From positions 372,001 to 436,000 of the forward strand of contig CAVYXV010000008.1 of NCBI GenBank assembly GCA_963772585.1: 64,000 bases of DNA, in the 5' to 3' direction. Each line of letters starts with the position of its first letter. Position 1 is the stretch's first letter. A program made the translations under genes and the position numbers. A model generated the notes under the pieces. That model was not told the DNA's origin and did no database searches. It saw only the letters and a list, made by a program, of their open reading frames with translations. Shown piece after piece: positions 8,119 through 16,268 of this stretch. The stretch is from CAVVXN01 sp963772585 (lineage in GTDB: Bacteria; Planctomycetota; PLA2; JAEUHO01).

Positions 8119-9372
8119 ATGGCGACGGGTCGTCAGACCTTGGCGGTCGTGTTCCTCCTCGCGGTCCTCATCGCCGGGCTTGCGATCTGGAGTCCATGGT
8201 CCACGACGCCGCAGAAGTCCCATGGCGGCGAGGGTTTGGGCCGGAACGGCGCCTCCCCGATGCAGGAGGAGACACCGCCGGTGCTCCTGGGCAACGCGCC
8301 CCCGCAAGCACCTGCTCCTCCGGCCCGCCCTACGGCCCCATCCCTCGAGGTCGATGAAGGCCGGGGCGCGCTGGAAGTGTTCGTCGTGAACTCGAGTGGC
8401 ACCCCCGTTCCCGACGCGCAAGTCCGCGTCACCAGTGACGTTCCCCCGGGACACCAGATACCCGAGGCCAAGTCCGGGAGCGACGGATCAGCCCGGTTCG
8501 AGGACCTCGCGGTCGGCGGGTACTGGGTGCGGGTGCGGAAGCAGGGCTTGTCGGAGGCAACGAAGCCGACCGACATCTCCATGGATCGTACGGCCCGGGT
8601 GAACGTCACCCTTGCGCGAGCCGTGGTCGTTCGCGGCCAGGTCCTGCGCACACGGACCAACGAACCCGTCGCAGGGGCTCAGGTCACGGCCCTCGCAGGT
8701 GGAAGTGCGGCGGGCAGGACGGTCATCTCCGTGGGAACGAAGCTACTGGCTGAGGCCACGAGCGACAGGGACGGTCGGTTCGTGGTGGAAGTGCCTGCAA
8801 AGCAGATCGTCACGCTGCGCGCCATCGTACGCGTTCAGGGGGTGCGGGGGGCTATCCGGCGCGCCCGGAGGCGACCGCAGGACTGGACACCGGACGAGGC
8901 GGCGCGGCGAGTAGAGGAACTTCAGGCTCAAGGGCACGGGCCGCAGAGGCACGAAGGCCAAGTGACAGGTCCGCAGCATGACCGGCGCGTGCTGTTAGGC
9001 ATGGATCCGGAGACGGGCGTACCTGCGGTGCATCGCACCGGGAAGAAGGCCGGCCTGCTCAGGAAGCCCCCGGACAGTTCCTCCTCATTTCGCTCCAACG
9101 AGGCCTACGCGCAGGCGGAATATGCGGCACGCAATAGCCCCGAGTTCCTCAAGGGGGCCATGGCGGGCAAGGGCGAGATCAAGGTCAAGAGCTTGGCGCT
9201 ACGGGATGCCCTTGGCGATGGGTATCTGAGGCACGTGGAAGGTCGCACTACGATCGGATTGAGTGAGGGGACACGTGCCGTCGATTTCGCTGACGGCACC
9301 GTTACAGCAATCTACCGGCGCAACGCGAGCGGCGGCTACGATCTCCGCACGATGTTCCCGGGTGGGAGGTAG
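8119..9372 (+). CDS. Chimeric exported protein: CarboxypepD_reg stalk fused in frame to a transposon-borne toxin-like C-terminus
   Basis: 417 residues. Residues 8-25 are a membrane anchor (VVFLLAVLIAGLAI), followed by a Pro-rich linker, then CarboxypepD_reg repeats (GALEVFVVNSSGTPVPDAQV; VVVRGQVLRTRTNEPVAGAQV; DRDGRFVVEV). Residue 236 (Ile, codon 8824-8826) is the last stalk residue. The next codon, GTA at 8827, is the inverted repeat of transposon E1, so residues 237-417 are encoded by the transposon. The tail ends with GYDLRTMFPGG after an FADGTVTAIYRR strand, the layout of small C-terminal RNase-type polymorphic toxin tips with a BECR-like fold. The small gene 9375-9707 is coupled 2 bp downstream, as expected for immunity. 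The toxin assignment is inference from layout and tail pattern; a linker/toxin boundary near residue 300 is likely. Confidence 0.7.
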   Translation: MATGRQTLAVVFLLAVLIAGLAIWSPWSTTPQKSHGGEGLGRNGASPMQEETPPVLLGNAPPQAPAPPARPTAPSLEVDEGRGALEVFVVNSSGTPVPDAQVRVTSDVPPGHQIPEAKSGSDGSARFEDLAVGGYWVRVRKQGLSEATKPTDISMDRTARVNVTLARAVVVRGQVLRTRTNEPVAGAQVTALAGGSAAGRTVISVGTKLLAEATSDRDGRFVVEVPAKQIVTLRAIVRVQGVRGAIRRARRRPQDWTPDEAARRVEELQAQGHGPQRHEGQVTGPQHDRRVLLGMDPETGVPAVHRTGKKAGLLRKPPDSSSSFRSNEAYAQAEYAARNSPEFLKGAMAGKGEIKVKSLALRDALGDGYLRHVEGRTTIGLSEGTRAVDFADGTVTAIYRRNASGGYDLRTMFPGGR

Positions 9373-9374
9373 CC

Positions 9375-9707
9375 GTGGGACGCGATGTGCCTTGGCTCGA
9401 CGATCACATCGAGGACTTCGTAAGTTGCTACTGGGACACTGATGTCCGCGAAGATGGCCCGAGTTCATTTGCACGCAGGAGCATGCGGGAGCAGGGGATC
9501 TACGACGCCGTCCGCCGCTTCCTGCTCGACGTGATCCTGCGCGATGCCGTGACGCCGGAGGAGTGGGCACGCCTGTGCAATGTGCACGTACGCACGCCAG
9601 CAGAGGTCCGCGATGATGCCAACGACTTTTGGGAGTGGCTCTTCGACGGAGAGCCGCTTCCCGGTGTTCGCGGTCAGCGTGGCCCGATCGGACCTCCGCA
9701 AGCATGA
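9375..9707 (+). CDS. Putative immunity protein for the E1 toxin
   Basis: 110 residues, acidic and soluble (opening MGRDVPWLDDHIEDFVSCYW), without signal or membrane segment. It starts at GTG 9375, two bases after the toxin stop at 9370-9372. GGGAGG at 9364-9369 lies inside the toxin's last codons, so translation is coupled. Position, size and acidity fit cognate immunity proteins of polymorphic toxins; I do not recognise a named Imm family with confidence. It converges on the E1 transposase pseudogene, whose frame ends at 9752. It lies wholly inside E1, so it travels with its toxin. Confidence 0.6.
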   Translation: MGRDVPWLDDHIEDFVSCYWDTDVREDGPSSFARRSMREQGIYDAVRRFLLDVILRDAVTPEEWARLCNVHVRTPAEVRDDANDFWEWLFDGEPLPGVRGQRGPIGPPQA

Positions 9708-9751
9708 CGCCTGGTCGTGCTGATGGCCGGGTCCCTCGCCGTGGGGCCTGC

Positions 9752-11272
9752 TCAGGCGCTGAGCCGGGCGGCGACGTGGGCAGAGGGCAGGAGCGAGGGT
9801 CGAGAACTCCCCGTGAGCCGCGCCCGGATCGACGCTTCGAGGAAGTCGAGGATCGAACGGTCCTGCGCCCGGAGGCTCTCGCTCATGGTGAGCATCCGCT
9901 CGGCGAAGCGGGAGCCGGCCCTGCTCGCCGAGCCGTACGAGCCCTTGCGCCAGAGGACCGCCTTCCTCAGCGAACGCTCCGCGGCGTTGTTCGTGGGCTC
10001 GACGCCCTCGACTCTGGCGAACGTCCACAGCGCCTCGCCGTACTCGCGCAGATCCTTCGCGATCTTGCGCGCCTTCGGGACCGGGCTGTTGATGTGCCGC
10101 GTGAGCAGACGGTCCAGTCGCTTGCGCAGCGGCGCGATCCTGCATCGCAGCCCGTGCCGCGTGATCTCCCCTCGTCGGAAGCGGTACCACTCCTCGAAGA
10201 CCGCCTTCACGATCTTCAGTCCGGAGGTGCCAAGGCTCCGGGCCTTGCCTCCTCGCTCCTCGAGCGCCACGGAAGTTCCGTTTCAGATGCGCCCAGCAGA
10301 GTTGGCGCATGAGGATGCCGTGGATGCGGTACACCGAGAAGCGATCCGTGATGAGGATCCCGACGAAGGCGAAGAGCAGCTTGCGGAACGCCTCTCGGTT
10401 GCGCCGCCGATCGACGCGGAACACCTTGAGCTTCGGGGTGACCGCGGCCCAGAGCCACGCGAGCTTGTTGGCCTGCCGCCAGGAGGTCTCGTCGCAGTGG
10501 ACGAACTCGGCGTTCTGCACGGCGTCGAGCGCCTCGTCGTAGGCGGGCTTGAGTGCCTTGGCCGTACGCCGCTCCAGCGCGGCGACGGTGCCGACCGAGA
10601 TCCTCGCCTTCTCGCCGAAGAGCGCCACGGAGACATCGGCGGCTTCGCGGCGACTGATGCGGCAGCGTCCCGTGAGCAGCGCGAGGATCGCCTGGAAGCG
10701 CGGACCGACACAGCCGGCGGGCACACCCGCGGGCAGGTCCGCCGTCGTGACCTCGCCGCAGCCGGGGCAGCAGGACTCGTGGAGCACGTACTCGAGCACC
10801 TCCGCGACGACCGGCGGGATCTCGACGACCTGGTGACGCCGTGCCTCGCCCATGGCATCCTGCGGTCGGAGGCGACGATGGCAGTTCCCGCAGCGCTCGG
10901 GCACGACCGGGACCCGGTGATTACTGCTCCGGGCGGGAAGGGCTTGCGCGTCGTGCCCTTGTGCCCGGGCTGGCCTCCCGGCTTGCGCCCCGTGGGCTTG
11001 CGACTCCGCCGCTCCTTCCACGGCTTGTCCGCCGACGGCGGCTGCGAGGAGTTCGTCGAGTCGGCGTTCAATCGCGCCGTGAGTTCGCGGACCTTCTCTT
11101 GGAGGATCGCATTGTGCTCGCGCAGCCGCTTGATCTCGCGAGTGAGATTGGCGCGGTTGGCCTCGAGATGGCACCTGCGTTGCTCGGAGGCTTCGAGTGT
11201 CCGCTCCGTTCTGCGCAGCCGCGCCTCGAGCTGCTCGCACCGCTTGTCGAGGGAGGACTTGCGCTTGGCCAC
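9752..11272 (-). pseudogene. IS66-family transposase of E1, two frameshifts
   Basis: Read on the minus strand from GTG 11272, the frame opens with a leucine-zipper-like region (MAKRKSSLDKRCEQLEARL), then the NSSQPPSADKPWKERRSRKP segment typical of IS66 TnpC, then shifts frame near 10920-10945. Compared with E2, one base is missing there. The middle has the zinc-finger-like CGNCHRRLRP and the catalytic Asp regions (FVHCDETSW, LITDRFSVYRI). It shifts again near 10265-10290, where E2 has one base fewer, and ends with VEGVEPTNNAAERSLRK, which carries the catalytic Glu. Without correction the protein is inactive. Only this tnpC-type gene is present, with no tnpA/tnpB, as in the ISBst12-like branch of IS66. 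An intact relative in E4 might act in trans. Confidence 0.9.
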
Positions 11273-11323
11273 ACCCCGTCAATCGGTTGATAGTTCGGCC
11301 GCAATTAGGGCTGAACGGTTACG

Positions 11324-13359
11324 ATCGCACATGGAATGGCCGAGGCGCATTCCTGCATGCTCCCGGCGGGAGAAGCAGTGGAACTCGTGCTTCGCCTGGA
11401 GCCGGGGGGAACGATCTCCGGTCGAGTGCTCGCACCGACGGGAAGCCGGGCGCCGGAGCACGGATCTTCGGCGTCCCTGCCGACCAACAGGAGATGATCG
11501 CGAATCCACGGCTTGTCCTCGGCCAAACGGGAGTTCCTTCTACAGCAACACGGACGACAGCGGAGGCATGGCGGAGTTCGAGGGCGAGGGCGCGATCCAC
11601 CTCGCATGCGGGCATCGCAGATGCGAAGGGCAGGTACGAGTAGACGAACATCCGTCTGCAGCCGCATCTGTGTCTCGCCGAAGGAGTCGATGGATCGCGT
11701 GGAGGCACCGAACCGATCGTCCTCACGGAGGCGAACGCCAGGGTGCTGGGGATGTCGGGCTGGAGCCTCGAGCCGTCGTAGTCGTGCGCGTGTTGGATCC
11801 AGAGGACACGGTCGTGCCGTCCGCCACCGTCACGATCGAGGGCGTCTCTGGAGACGATGAGGGCATTCACTTCCTCCGCCCGAGGAGATGGCAGTTGGGC
11901 GGACTACCTGGGGGCTCACGAAGGGGCGTTCCGGTTCCCAGGGCTAGGAGTCGGCACGTACACGGTCGTCACCGAGGGAACCGCCGGAGACGAAGTGCGC
12001 ATGGCCGTCGAAGTCACGGCGGGTGACGAGCAGGAGGTCACGGTACACGTCAAGAAAGCATCCGCGATCAGAGGTGTCGTCGTTGACGAGGCCGGTCTGC
12101 CGATCGAGAAGGCGTCCGTTCGGTGGTGTGGCGTCCCCCAGCAGACGGCTGCTGATGGACGGTTCGAGATCACGGGTGCCGCGACCGAGGGCCCCGTGCT
12201 GGAAGCCTCCTCGCAGTGGTACCTGACCACCCGCATTGAGGGACCAGACGTAGGGAAGCCGGTTCGTGTCGTGCTGAAAGCACGCCTATCGTGACGGGCG
12301 TGCTTCACCCGCAGAGGGGGGCGAGTCCCTGCGTGACCACATCTGGATCGCGGAGCACACAGGGCAGTCCACCGCGTACAAGACGGCGACGGTCGATCCC
12401 GAGGGCGGTCCGGTATCCGCTCCAGACGACTGATGCGGAGGTGCTACTCCTGCTCCTCCCACGAGGTGCCGCTGACGTGCTCCTGGGTCCCCTCAACCTG
12501 TCGGCCGGAGCCGAGCGCGACCTAGGCGAAGTGCAACTCGACCTGGGCCGCACGGTCCGAGGAACGGTCGTGGATGAGCATGGCCGCCCGTGGTGGGTGC
12601 CGTCGTCAGGGCAGGGCGCCCTGGGCTTCTCGATCTGCGCGATGGGATGTTCGTGAGCGCTCCAGAAGCCACGACGACAACGGACGGCACGTTCGAGATA
12701 GCCCAGGTCCACCGTGGCAGGCTGTCGATCCGTCGCCACCAGGACCATGCGCCGACCGTCTTGGAGGATCCGCCCGAGCACGGCTTGAGGATCGTCCTGG
12801 CTCCTGCGTCATTCTTGGAGGGCACGGTTCGCGGTCCCGAGGGGAAGCGAAGCCTGGGCTGGCGATCGTGGCACGACACGAGATGCCCCTTCGCCTCGTA
12901 CCGGGGATCTCGGCACGCACGGATGACGAGGGCCGTTTCCGCCTCGGACCGCTGGCCGCTGGCGAGTGTCCACTCACCGCCTATCGGGGCCGAGAGCGTG
13001 TTGATCTCGGCAACGTCGTCCTGCGCAAGGGAGAGACCAGCGTCCACGATCTGACGCTTCGCTAGGTCATCCCCCGCGTACGGGCGTGCTCCGATCGCGA
13101 CCCGGCAGCAACCTGCTCGTGCTGTTCTCGTGCGAGAGCGGGAGCCACCCCTGTGGGCACGGATTCCAGGACACGGTTGACGGACGGGTCAGCGGGACTC
13201 CAGGACGCGGCCCCAACGGGGTCCACCTGCGCCCATGGTAGATGGTTGATCTGGCGACTTCCCGACGCACGCGGGTGGAGGCGGCGCGATCTCCCGCCCT
13301 CGAGGCCCTCGTTCCGCCGCCGGGGGACAAGCCGCAGCATCTGGATCCGCAAAGGGCGT
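11324..13359 (+). pseudogene. Displaced C-terminal half of the stalk gene (CarboxypepD_reg repeats), multiply frameshifted
   Basis: Directly right of E1 the sequence reads, in the phase of codon 8824-8826, AHGMAEAHSCMLPAGEAVEL then VLRLEPGGTISGRVL, a textbook CarboxypepD_reg repeat. This is therefore the other half of the gene cut by E1. Homology continues but hops between frames: GARIFGVPADQQEM (~11455), VVVVRVLDPEDTVVPSATV (~11775), an intact stretch 11857-12294 with IRGVVVDEAGLPIEKASVRW, then GTVVDEHGRPW (~12560) and TDDEGRFRLGPLAAGECPL (~12920). At least five frame changes are needed, so it is decayed. Its right limit is the E2 target site at 13360. Confidence 0.75.
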
Positions 13360-13675
13360 GTCGGTTCGTACGCGTTCAGGGGGTGGCCCGGGGCGCTGGG
13401 GGATTGGCGACGCCGCTGGAGTCAGGGCGGAACTCTCACAGCTCTCGAAGGGCAAGCACTACCCGGTTGTGCGATCTGAGGCAGAACTCAATGACCTGTT
13501 CGGTCGCCTGACGCAGAGCGGTCGTTCCGCTCCACATCCGACATACGCTGGGAGGCGGGTCGAGCTTCCCGATGGCACGATCGTGGGTCTCCGGGGCCGT
13601 TCAGGGTCGGGCGGGGCGGCGATTGACGTGAGGTATCCGGACGGGATCTGGACGAAGGTGCACATTCAGCCATGA
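13358..13675 (+). CDS. Toxin-like C-terminal domain of E2 (start-less in the element)
   Basis: The frame is open through the E2 inverted repeat. A GTG at 13358 lies two bases before the target duplication, so any N-terminus comes from host DNA. The 105-residue product ends with VELPDGTIVGLRGRSGSGG and AAIDVRYPDGIWTKVHIQP. In my recollection this pattern (Leu-Pro-Asp-Gly-Thr..Gly.Arg..Ser.Ser-Gly-Gly..Ile-Asp....Pro.Gly..Lys-Val-His-Ile) is a common C-terminal module of bacterial polymorphic toxins. The immunity-like gene overlaps the stop by ATGA. The host stalk gene is decayed here, so this copy is probably not exported now. In the transposon proper it runs 13368-13675. Confidence 0.6.
   Translation: MSVRTRSGGGPGRWGIGDAAGVRAELSQLSKGKHYPVVRSEAELNDLFGRLTQSGRSAPHPTYAGRRVELPDGTIVGLRGRSGSGGAAIDVRYPDGIWTKVHIQP
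13360..13367. repeat. Left target-site duplication of E2
   Basis: GTCGGTTC, immediately followed by the inverted repeat at 13368. An identical copy is at 15636-15643. Eight bases is the usual duplication length for IS66 elements. Confidence 0.9.
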
Positions 13676-14028
13676 GCTACCAAGCATGCATCGAGGAACT
13701 GCTCGTTCTGGGGACCGAGGACTGGATCCCCGCCGGTGAGGTCGCTTCGGTATGCATGACAGTGGGTGGCGCGGCGTCGGAATCGGACGTGCGCGAGCTG
13801 TCGCTGCGGGTGATTGCCAATCTCCTCAAGCGAGGTTTGATGGAGGCGGGGGACGTCACCTCATCAGGATTCCGAGTGTGGCCCACGTCCGCAACGGCAG
13901 CGATTTCCCGGATCGAGCAGGAGTGGCGCGCACTCGGGCACAATCCGAGCCTCGGCGACATCTGTTGGCTCCAAAGCACGAACGAGGGGCGTGTCCTCGG
14001 CACTCGACTGGATGAACAGCGCAGGTAG
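13672..14028 (+). CDS. Putative immunity protein for the E2 toxin
   Basis: 118 residues starting at ATG 13672, which overlaps the toxin stop (ATGA), so translation is coupled. Soluble and mostly helical (SYQACIEELLVLGTEDWIPA; VRELSLRVIANLLKRGLMEA), ending with a Gly/Arg-containing tail. The opening, with Leu-Gly-x-Glu-Asp-Trp-Ile-Pro, resembles small hypothetical proteins I associate with toxin loci, but I cannot name the family. It shows no similarity to the E1 or E4 partners, as expected if each transposon carries its own toxin/antidote pair. It converges on the transposase ending at 14077. Confidence 0.6.
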   Translation: MSYQACIEELLVLGTEDWIPAGEVASVCMTVGGAASESDVRELSLRVIANLLKRGLMEAGDVTSSGFRVWPTSATAAISRIEQEWRALGHNPSLGDICWLQSTNEGRVLGTRLDEQRR

Positions 14029-14076
14029 GATGCTGCGGGGGCGCCTTACACGATGGCTGTCGGGCACCCAGGGACG

Positions 14077-15618
14077 TCAGGCGCTCAGGCGGGTGGCGAC
14101 CTGCGCCGCAGCTAGGAGGGACGGATGCTGACCGCCGGTCAGCGGCGCCCGGATCGACGCCACCAGGAAGTCGAGGATGGATCGCTCCTGCGCCCGCAGG
14201 CTCTCGCTCACAGTGAGCATGCGCTCGGCGAAGCGGGAGCCGGCCTTGCTCGCGGAGCCGAAGGACCCCTTCCTCCAGAGGACGGCCTTCCTCAGGGAGC
14301 GCTCAGCGGCGTTGTTCGTGGGCTCGACCCCTTCGACCCTGGCGAACGTCCAAAGCGCCTCGCCGTGCTCGCGCAGGTCCCTCGCGATCTTGCGCGCCTT
14401 CGGGACCGGGCTGTTGATGTGCCGCGTGAGCAGGCGGTCCAGTCGCTTGCGCAACGGCGCGATCCGGCATCGCACTCCGTGCCGCGTGATCTCTCCTCGT
14501 CGGAAGCGGTACCACTCCTCGAAGACCGCCTTCACGATCTTCAGCCCGGAGGTGCCGAGGCTTCGGGCCTTCCCTCCCCGCTCCGCGATCGCCCGGAAGT
14601 TCCTCTTCAGATGCGCCCAGCAGAGCTGCCGCATCAGAGCGCCATGAATCCGGTACACCGAGAATCGGTCCGTGATGAGGATCCCGACGAACGCGAAGAG
14701 CAGCTTGCGAAACGCCTCTCGATTCCGCCGGCGATCGACGCGGAACACCTTGAGCTTCGGCGTGACGGCCGCCCACAGCCAAGCGAGCTTGTTCGCCTGC
14801 CGCCACGAGGTCTCGTCGCAATGGACAAACGCGGCGTTCTGCACGGCGTCGAGCGCCTCGTCGTAAGCGGGCTTGAGGGCCTTGGCCGTCCGACGCTCCA
14901 TGGCGGCGACGGTGCCGACCGACACCTTGGCCCTTTCGCCGCAGAGGGCGATGGCAACCTCGCGGGCCTCGCGGCGGCTGATCCGGCAGCGGCCCGTCAG
15001 CAGCGCGAGGATGGCCTGGAAGCGCGGCCCGACGCAGCCGGCGGGGACGCCCTCGGGCAGTTCCGCCGTCGTGACCGCGCCGCAGCCGGGGCAGCAGGAC
15101 TCGTGAAGCTGGTACTCGGTGACCTACGCGACGACCGGCGGGATCTCGACCACCTGGTGACGCCGAACCCGGCCCGTGGCATCCTGGGGTCGGAGGCGAC
15201 GATGGCATTTCCCGCAGCGCTCGGGCACGACCGGGAGCGGGTAGTCGACCTGCTCCGGCGGGAAGGGCTTTCGCGTCGTGCCCTTGTGCCCGGGCTGCCC
15301 GCCCGGGCGGCGCCCCGTGGGCTTGCGGCTCCGCCTCTCCTTCCACGGCTTGTCCGCGGAAGGCGGTTGCGAGGAGTTCGTCGAGTCGGCGTTGAGTCTC
15401 GCCGTGAGCTCGCGGACCTTCTCCTGCAGGACGGCGACGTGCTCGCGAAGCTCCCGGTTCTCGCGCACCAGCTTGGCGCGGTACGCCTCGACGTGCCGGA
15501 GGCGGGTCTCGAGCCTCTCGATCTTCCTCTCGCACCCAGCATGCCGGGGAGAGGATCGAGTCGCGACGGCCACGAAACCGTGGATCGGCTCGATCCGAGC
15601 CGCCCTCCACCCCAGCAC
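14077..15618 (-). pseudogene. IS66-family transposase of E2, interrupted by one in-frame TAG
   Basis: GTG start at 15618. The N-terminal part (to ~165 residues) has the coiled-coil region, NSSQPPSADKPWKERRSRKP and a CGKCHRRLRP zinc-finger-like motif. It stops at a TAG (15124-15126) where E1 has a Glu codon (VVAEV), then continues in the same frame to 14077 with FVHCDETSWRQANKLAWLW, LITDRFSVYRIHGAL and GVEPTNNAAERSLRK. A single G-to-T change would explain the damage, so it is a recent casualty or depends on rare readthrough. From 14925 an internal Met allows a 282-residue C-terminal product retaining all three acidic residues but lacking the DNA-binding N-terminus. Confidence 0.88.
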
Positions 15619-15635
15619 CCCACCTGAACGGTTAC

Positions 15636-15643
15636 GTCGGTTC
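15636..15643. repeat. Right target-site duplication of E2
   Basis: GTCGGTTC, identical to 13360-13367, directly after the GGTTAC end of E2. Confidence 0.9.
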
Positions 15644-15708
15644 GTACCCGCCCATACCCCTTGGACCTGAGGGCATGAGCACTACTGTCGGAAAGTGGAG
15701 GAACCGAC

Positions 15709-15859
15709 ATCCTGCCGCTCGATGCCCACCTGCCGTCCCTCGAGGAGGTCCGCGCCGTCGCCGGAGCCTGTAGCCGCCGGGCTCCGACCGGCGTCCGCAA
15801 CAGGACGCTGGTGCTCGTGCTCGCCGCAACAGGCTTGCGTTGCGAAGCCCGGCCGAAGC
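15709..15859 (+). pseudogene. Tyrosine recombinase (integrase) fragment
   Basis: About 50 codons reading LPLDAHLPSLEEVRAVAGAC and then TGVRNRTLVLVLAATGLRC. This is the start of the catalytic domain of XerC/phage-type integrases, ending just after box I (the TGLR segment holds the first catalytic Arg). No start is visible, and the frame runs straight into repeat A at 15860, which replaces the rest. It is a relic, probably cut by repeat A or by the rearrangement that brought it. Confidence 0.6.
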
Positions 15860-16238
15860 CCGGTTTCTTTGTTCGACATTCGGCCGCGTAGGCGCCCACT
15901 CGACGAGCGGGCCCGTTCCCCACGGGACCACAGGTCCGAGAACGCCCCGGGTTCCACGGCGCGCCCATCGGAATGCGCGGGCGACGCCCATGGCGGCAGG
16001 GAAGGCCGATCGCCGAACGTCAGGCGGGGCCGGCGTTGCGGGATGTCGCCCGCGGGGGCGGCGACGAGTCCCGGCAGTGTCGCCGGTCGCCAAGAAGGGC
16101 ACACCGCGCGATGCCGCGGCTCATCCCCGGGTGCCTACGACCGGGAGCATCCGCACGAGCGCGCGGAGCCATCGCGGCCTCCCCGCACGTCGCCCGAAAG
16201 ACCCCGCGGGTCACGCGAATCTCGAACAAAGAAACCGG
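15860..16238. repeat. MITE-like 379-bp element, copy A
   Basis: The left end begins CCGGTTTCTTTGTTCGA and the right end finishes TCGAACAAAGAAACCGG, perfect inverses for 17 bases; including the next six bases, 22 of 23 match. The interior is non-coding as far as I can judge, with several short palindromes such as GGGCCCGTTCCCCACGGGACC. Copy B (17972-18350) has the same length and is nearly identical. Terminal inverted repeats, fixed length and lack of a gene fit a non-autonomous transposable element; I saw no clear target duplication. Confidence 0.7.
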
Positions 16239-16268
16239 TCTCCGTACCCTGGATTTGGGAGGCTGAAG

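Larger units (their letters stand above)
8827..11322. mobile_element. IS66-type transposon E1 with toxin/immunity cassette
   Basis: 2,496 bp. The left end is GTACGCGTTCAGGGGGTG (8827-8844); the right end, read inward on the minus strand, is GTAACCGTTCAG (ending at 11322). They match at 10 of the first 12 positions. The same left end, plus one base of flank, occurs at E2. Inside, reading rightward, lie the toxin-like frame and immunity gene; reading leftward, a tnpC-like transposase with two frameshifts. The flanks are not an exact duplication: GCGCCATC on the left, GATCGCAC on the right. Loss of four bases (CGCC) from a GCGCCATC duplication would give the right flank, and joining the flanks restores the stalk reading frame. 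Confidence 0.8.
13368..15635. mobile_element. IS66-type transposon E2 with toxin/immunity cassette, exact 8-bp target duplication
   Basis: 2,268 bp. The left end is GTACGCGTTCAGGGGGTG; the right end, read inward on the minus strand, is GTAACCGTTCAGG (11 of 13 matching). Both flanks are GTCGGTTC, so these are true transposon limits and the toxin and immunity genes are inside. The order from the left is toxin frame, immunity gene, then a convergent transposase starting near the right end. It landed in the displaced half of the same stalk gene that E1 hit, with the toxin end reading in the host gene's direction. Confidence 0.92.

Noticed and set aside
9752..15618. The idea that toxin and immunity genes merely sit next to ordinary IS66 insertions
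   Set aside because: For E2 and E4 the exact 8-bp duplications lie outside the toxin end, and the inverted repeat is within the toxin reading frame, so the cassette is inside the transposed unit.
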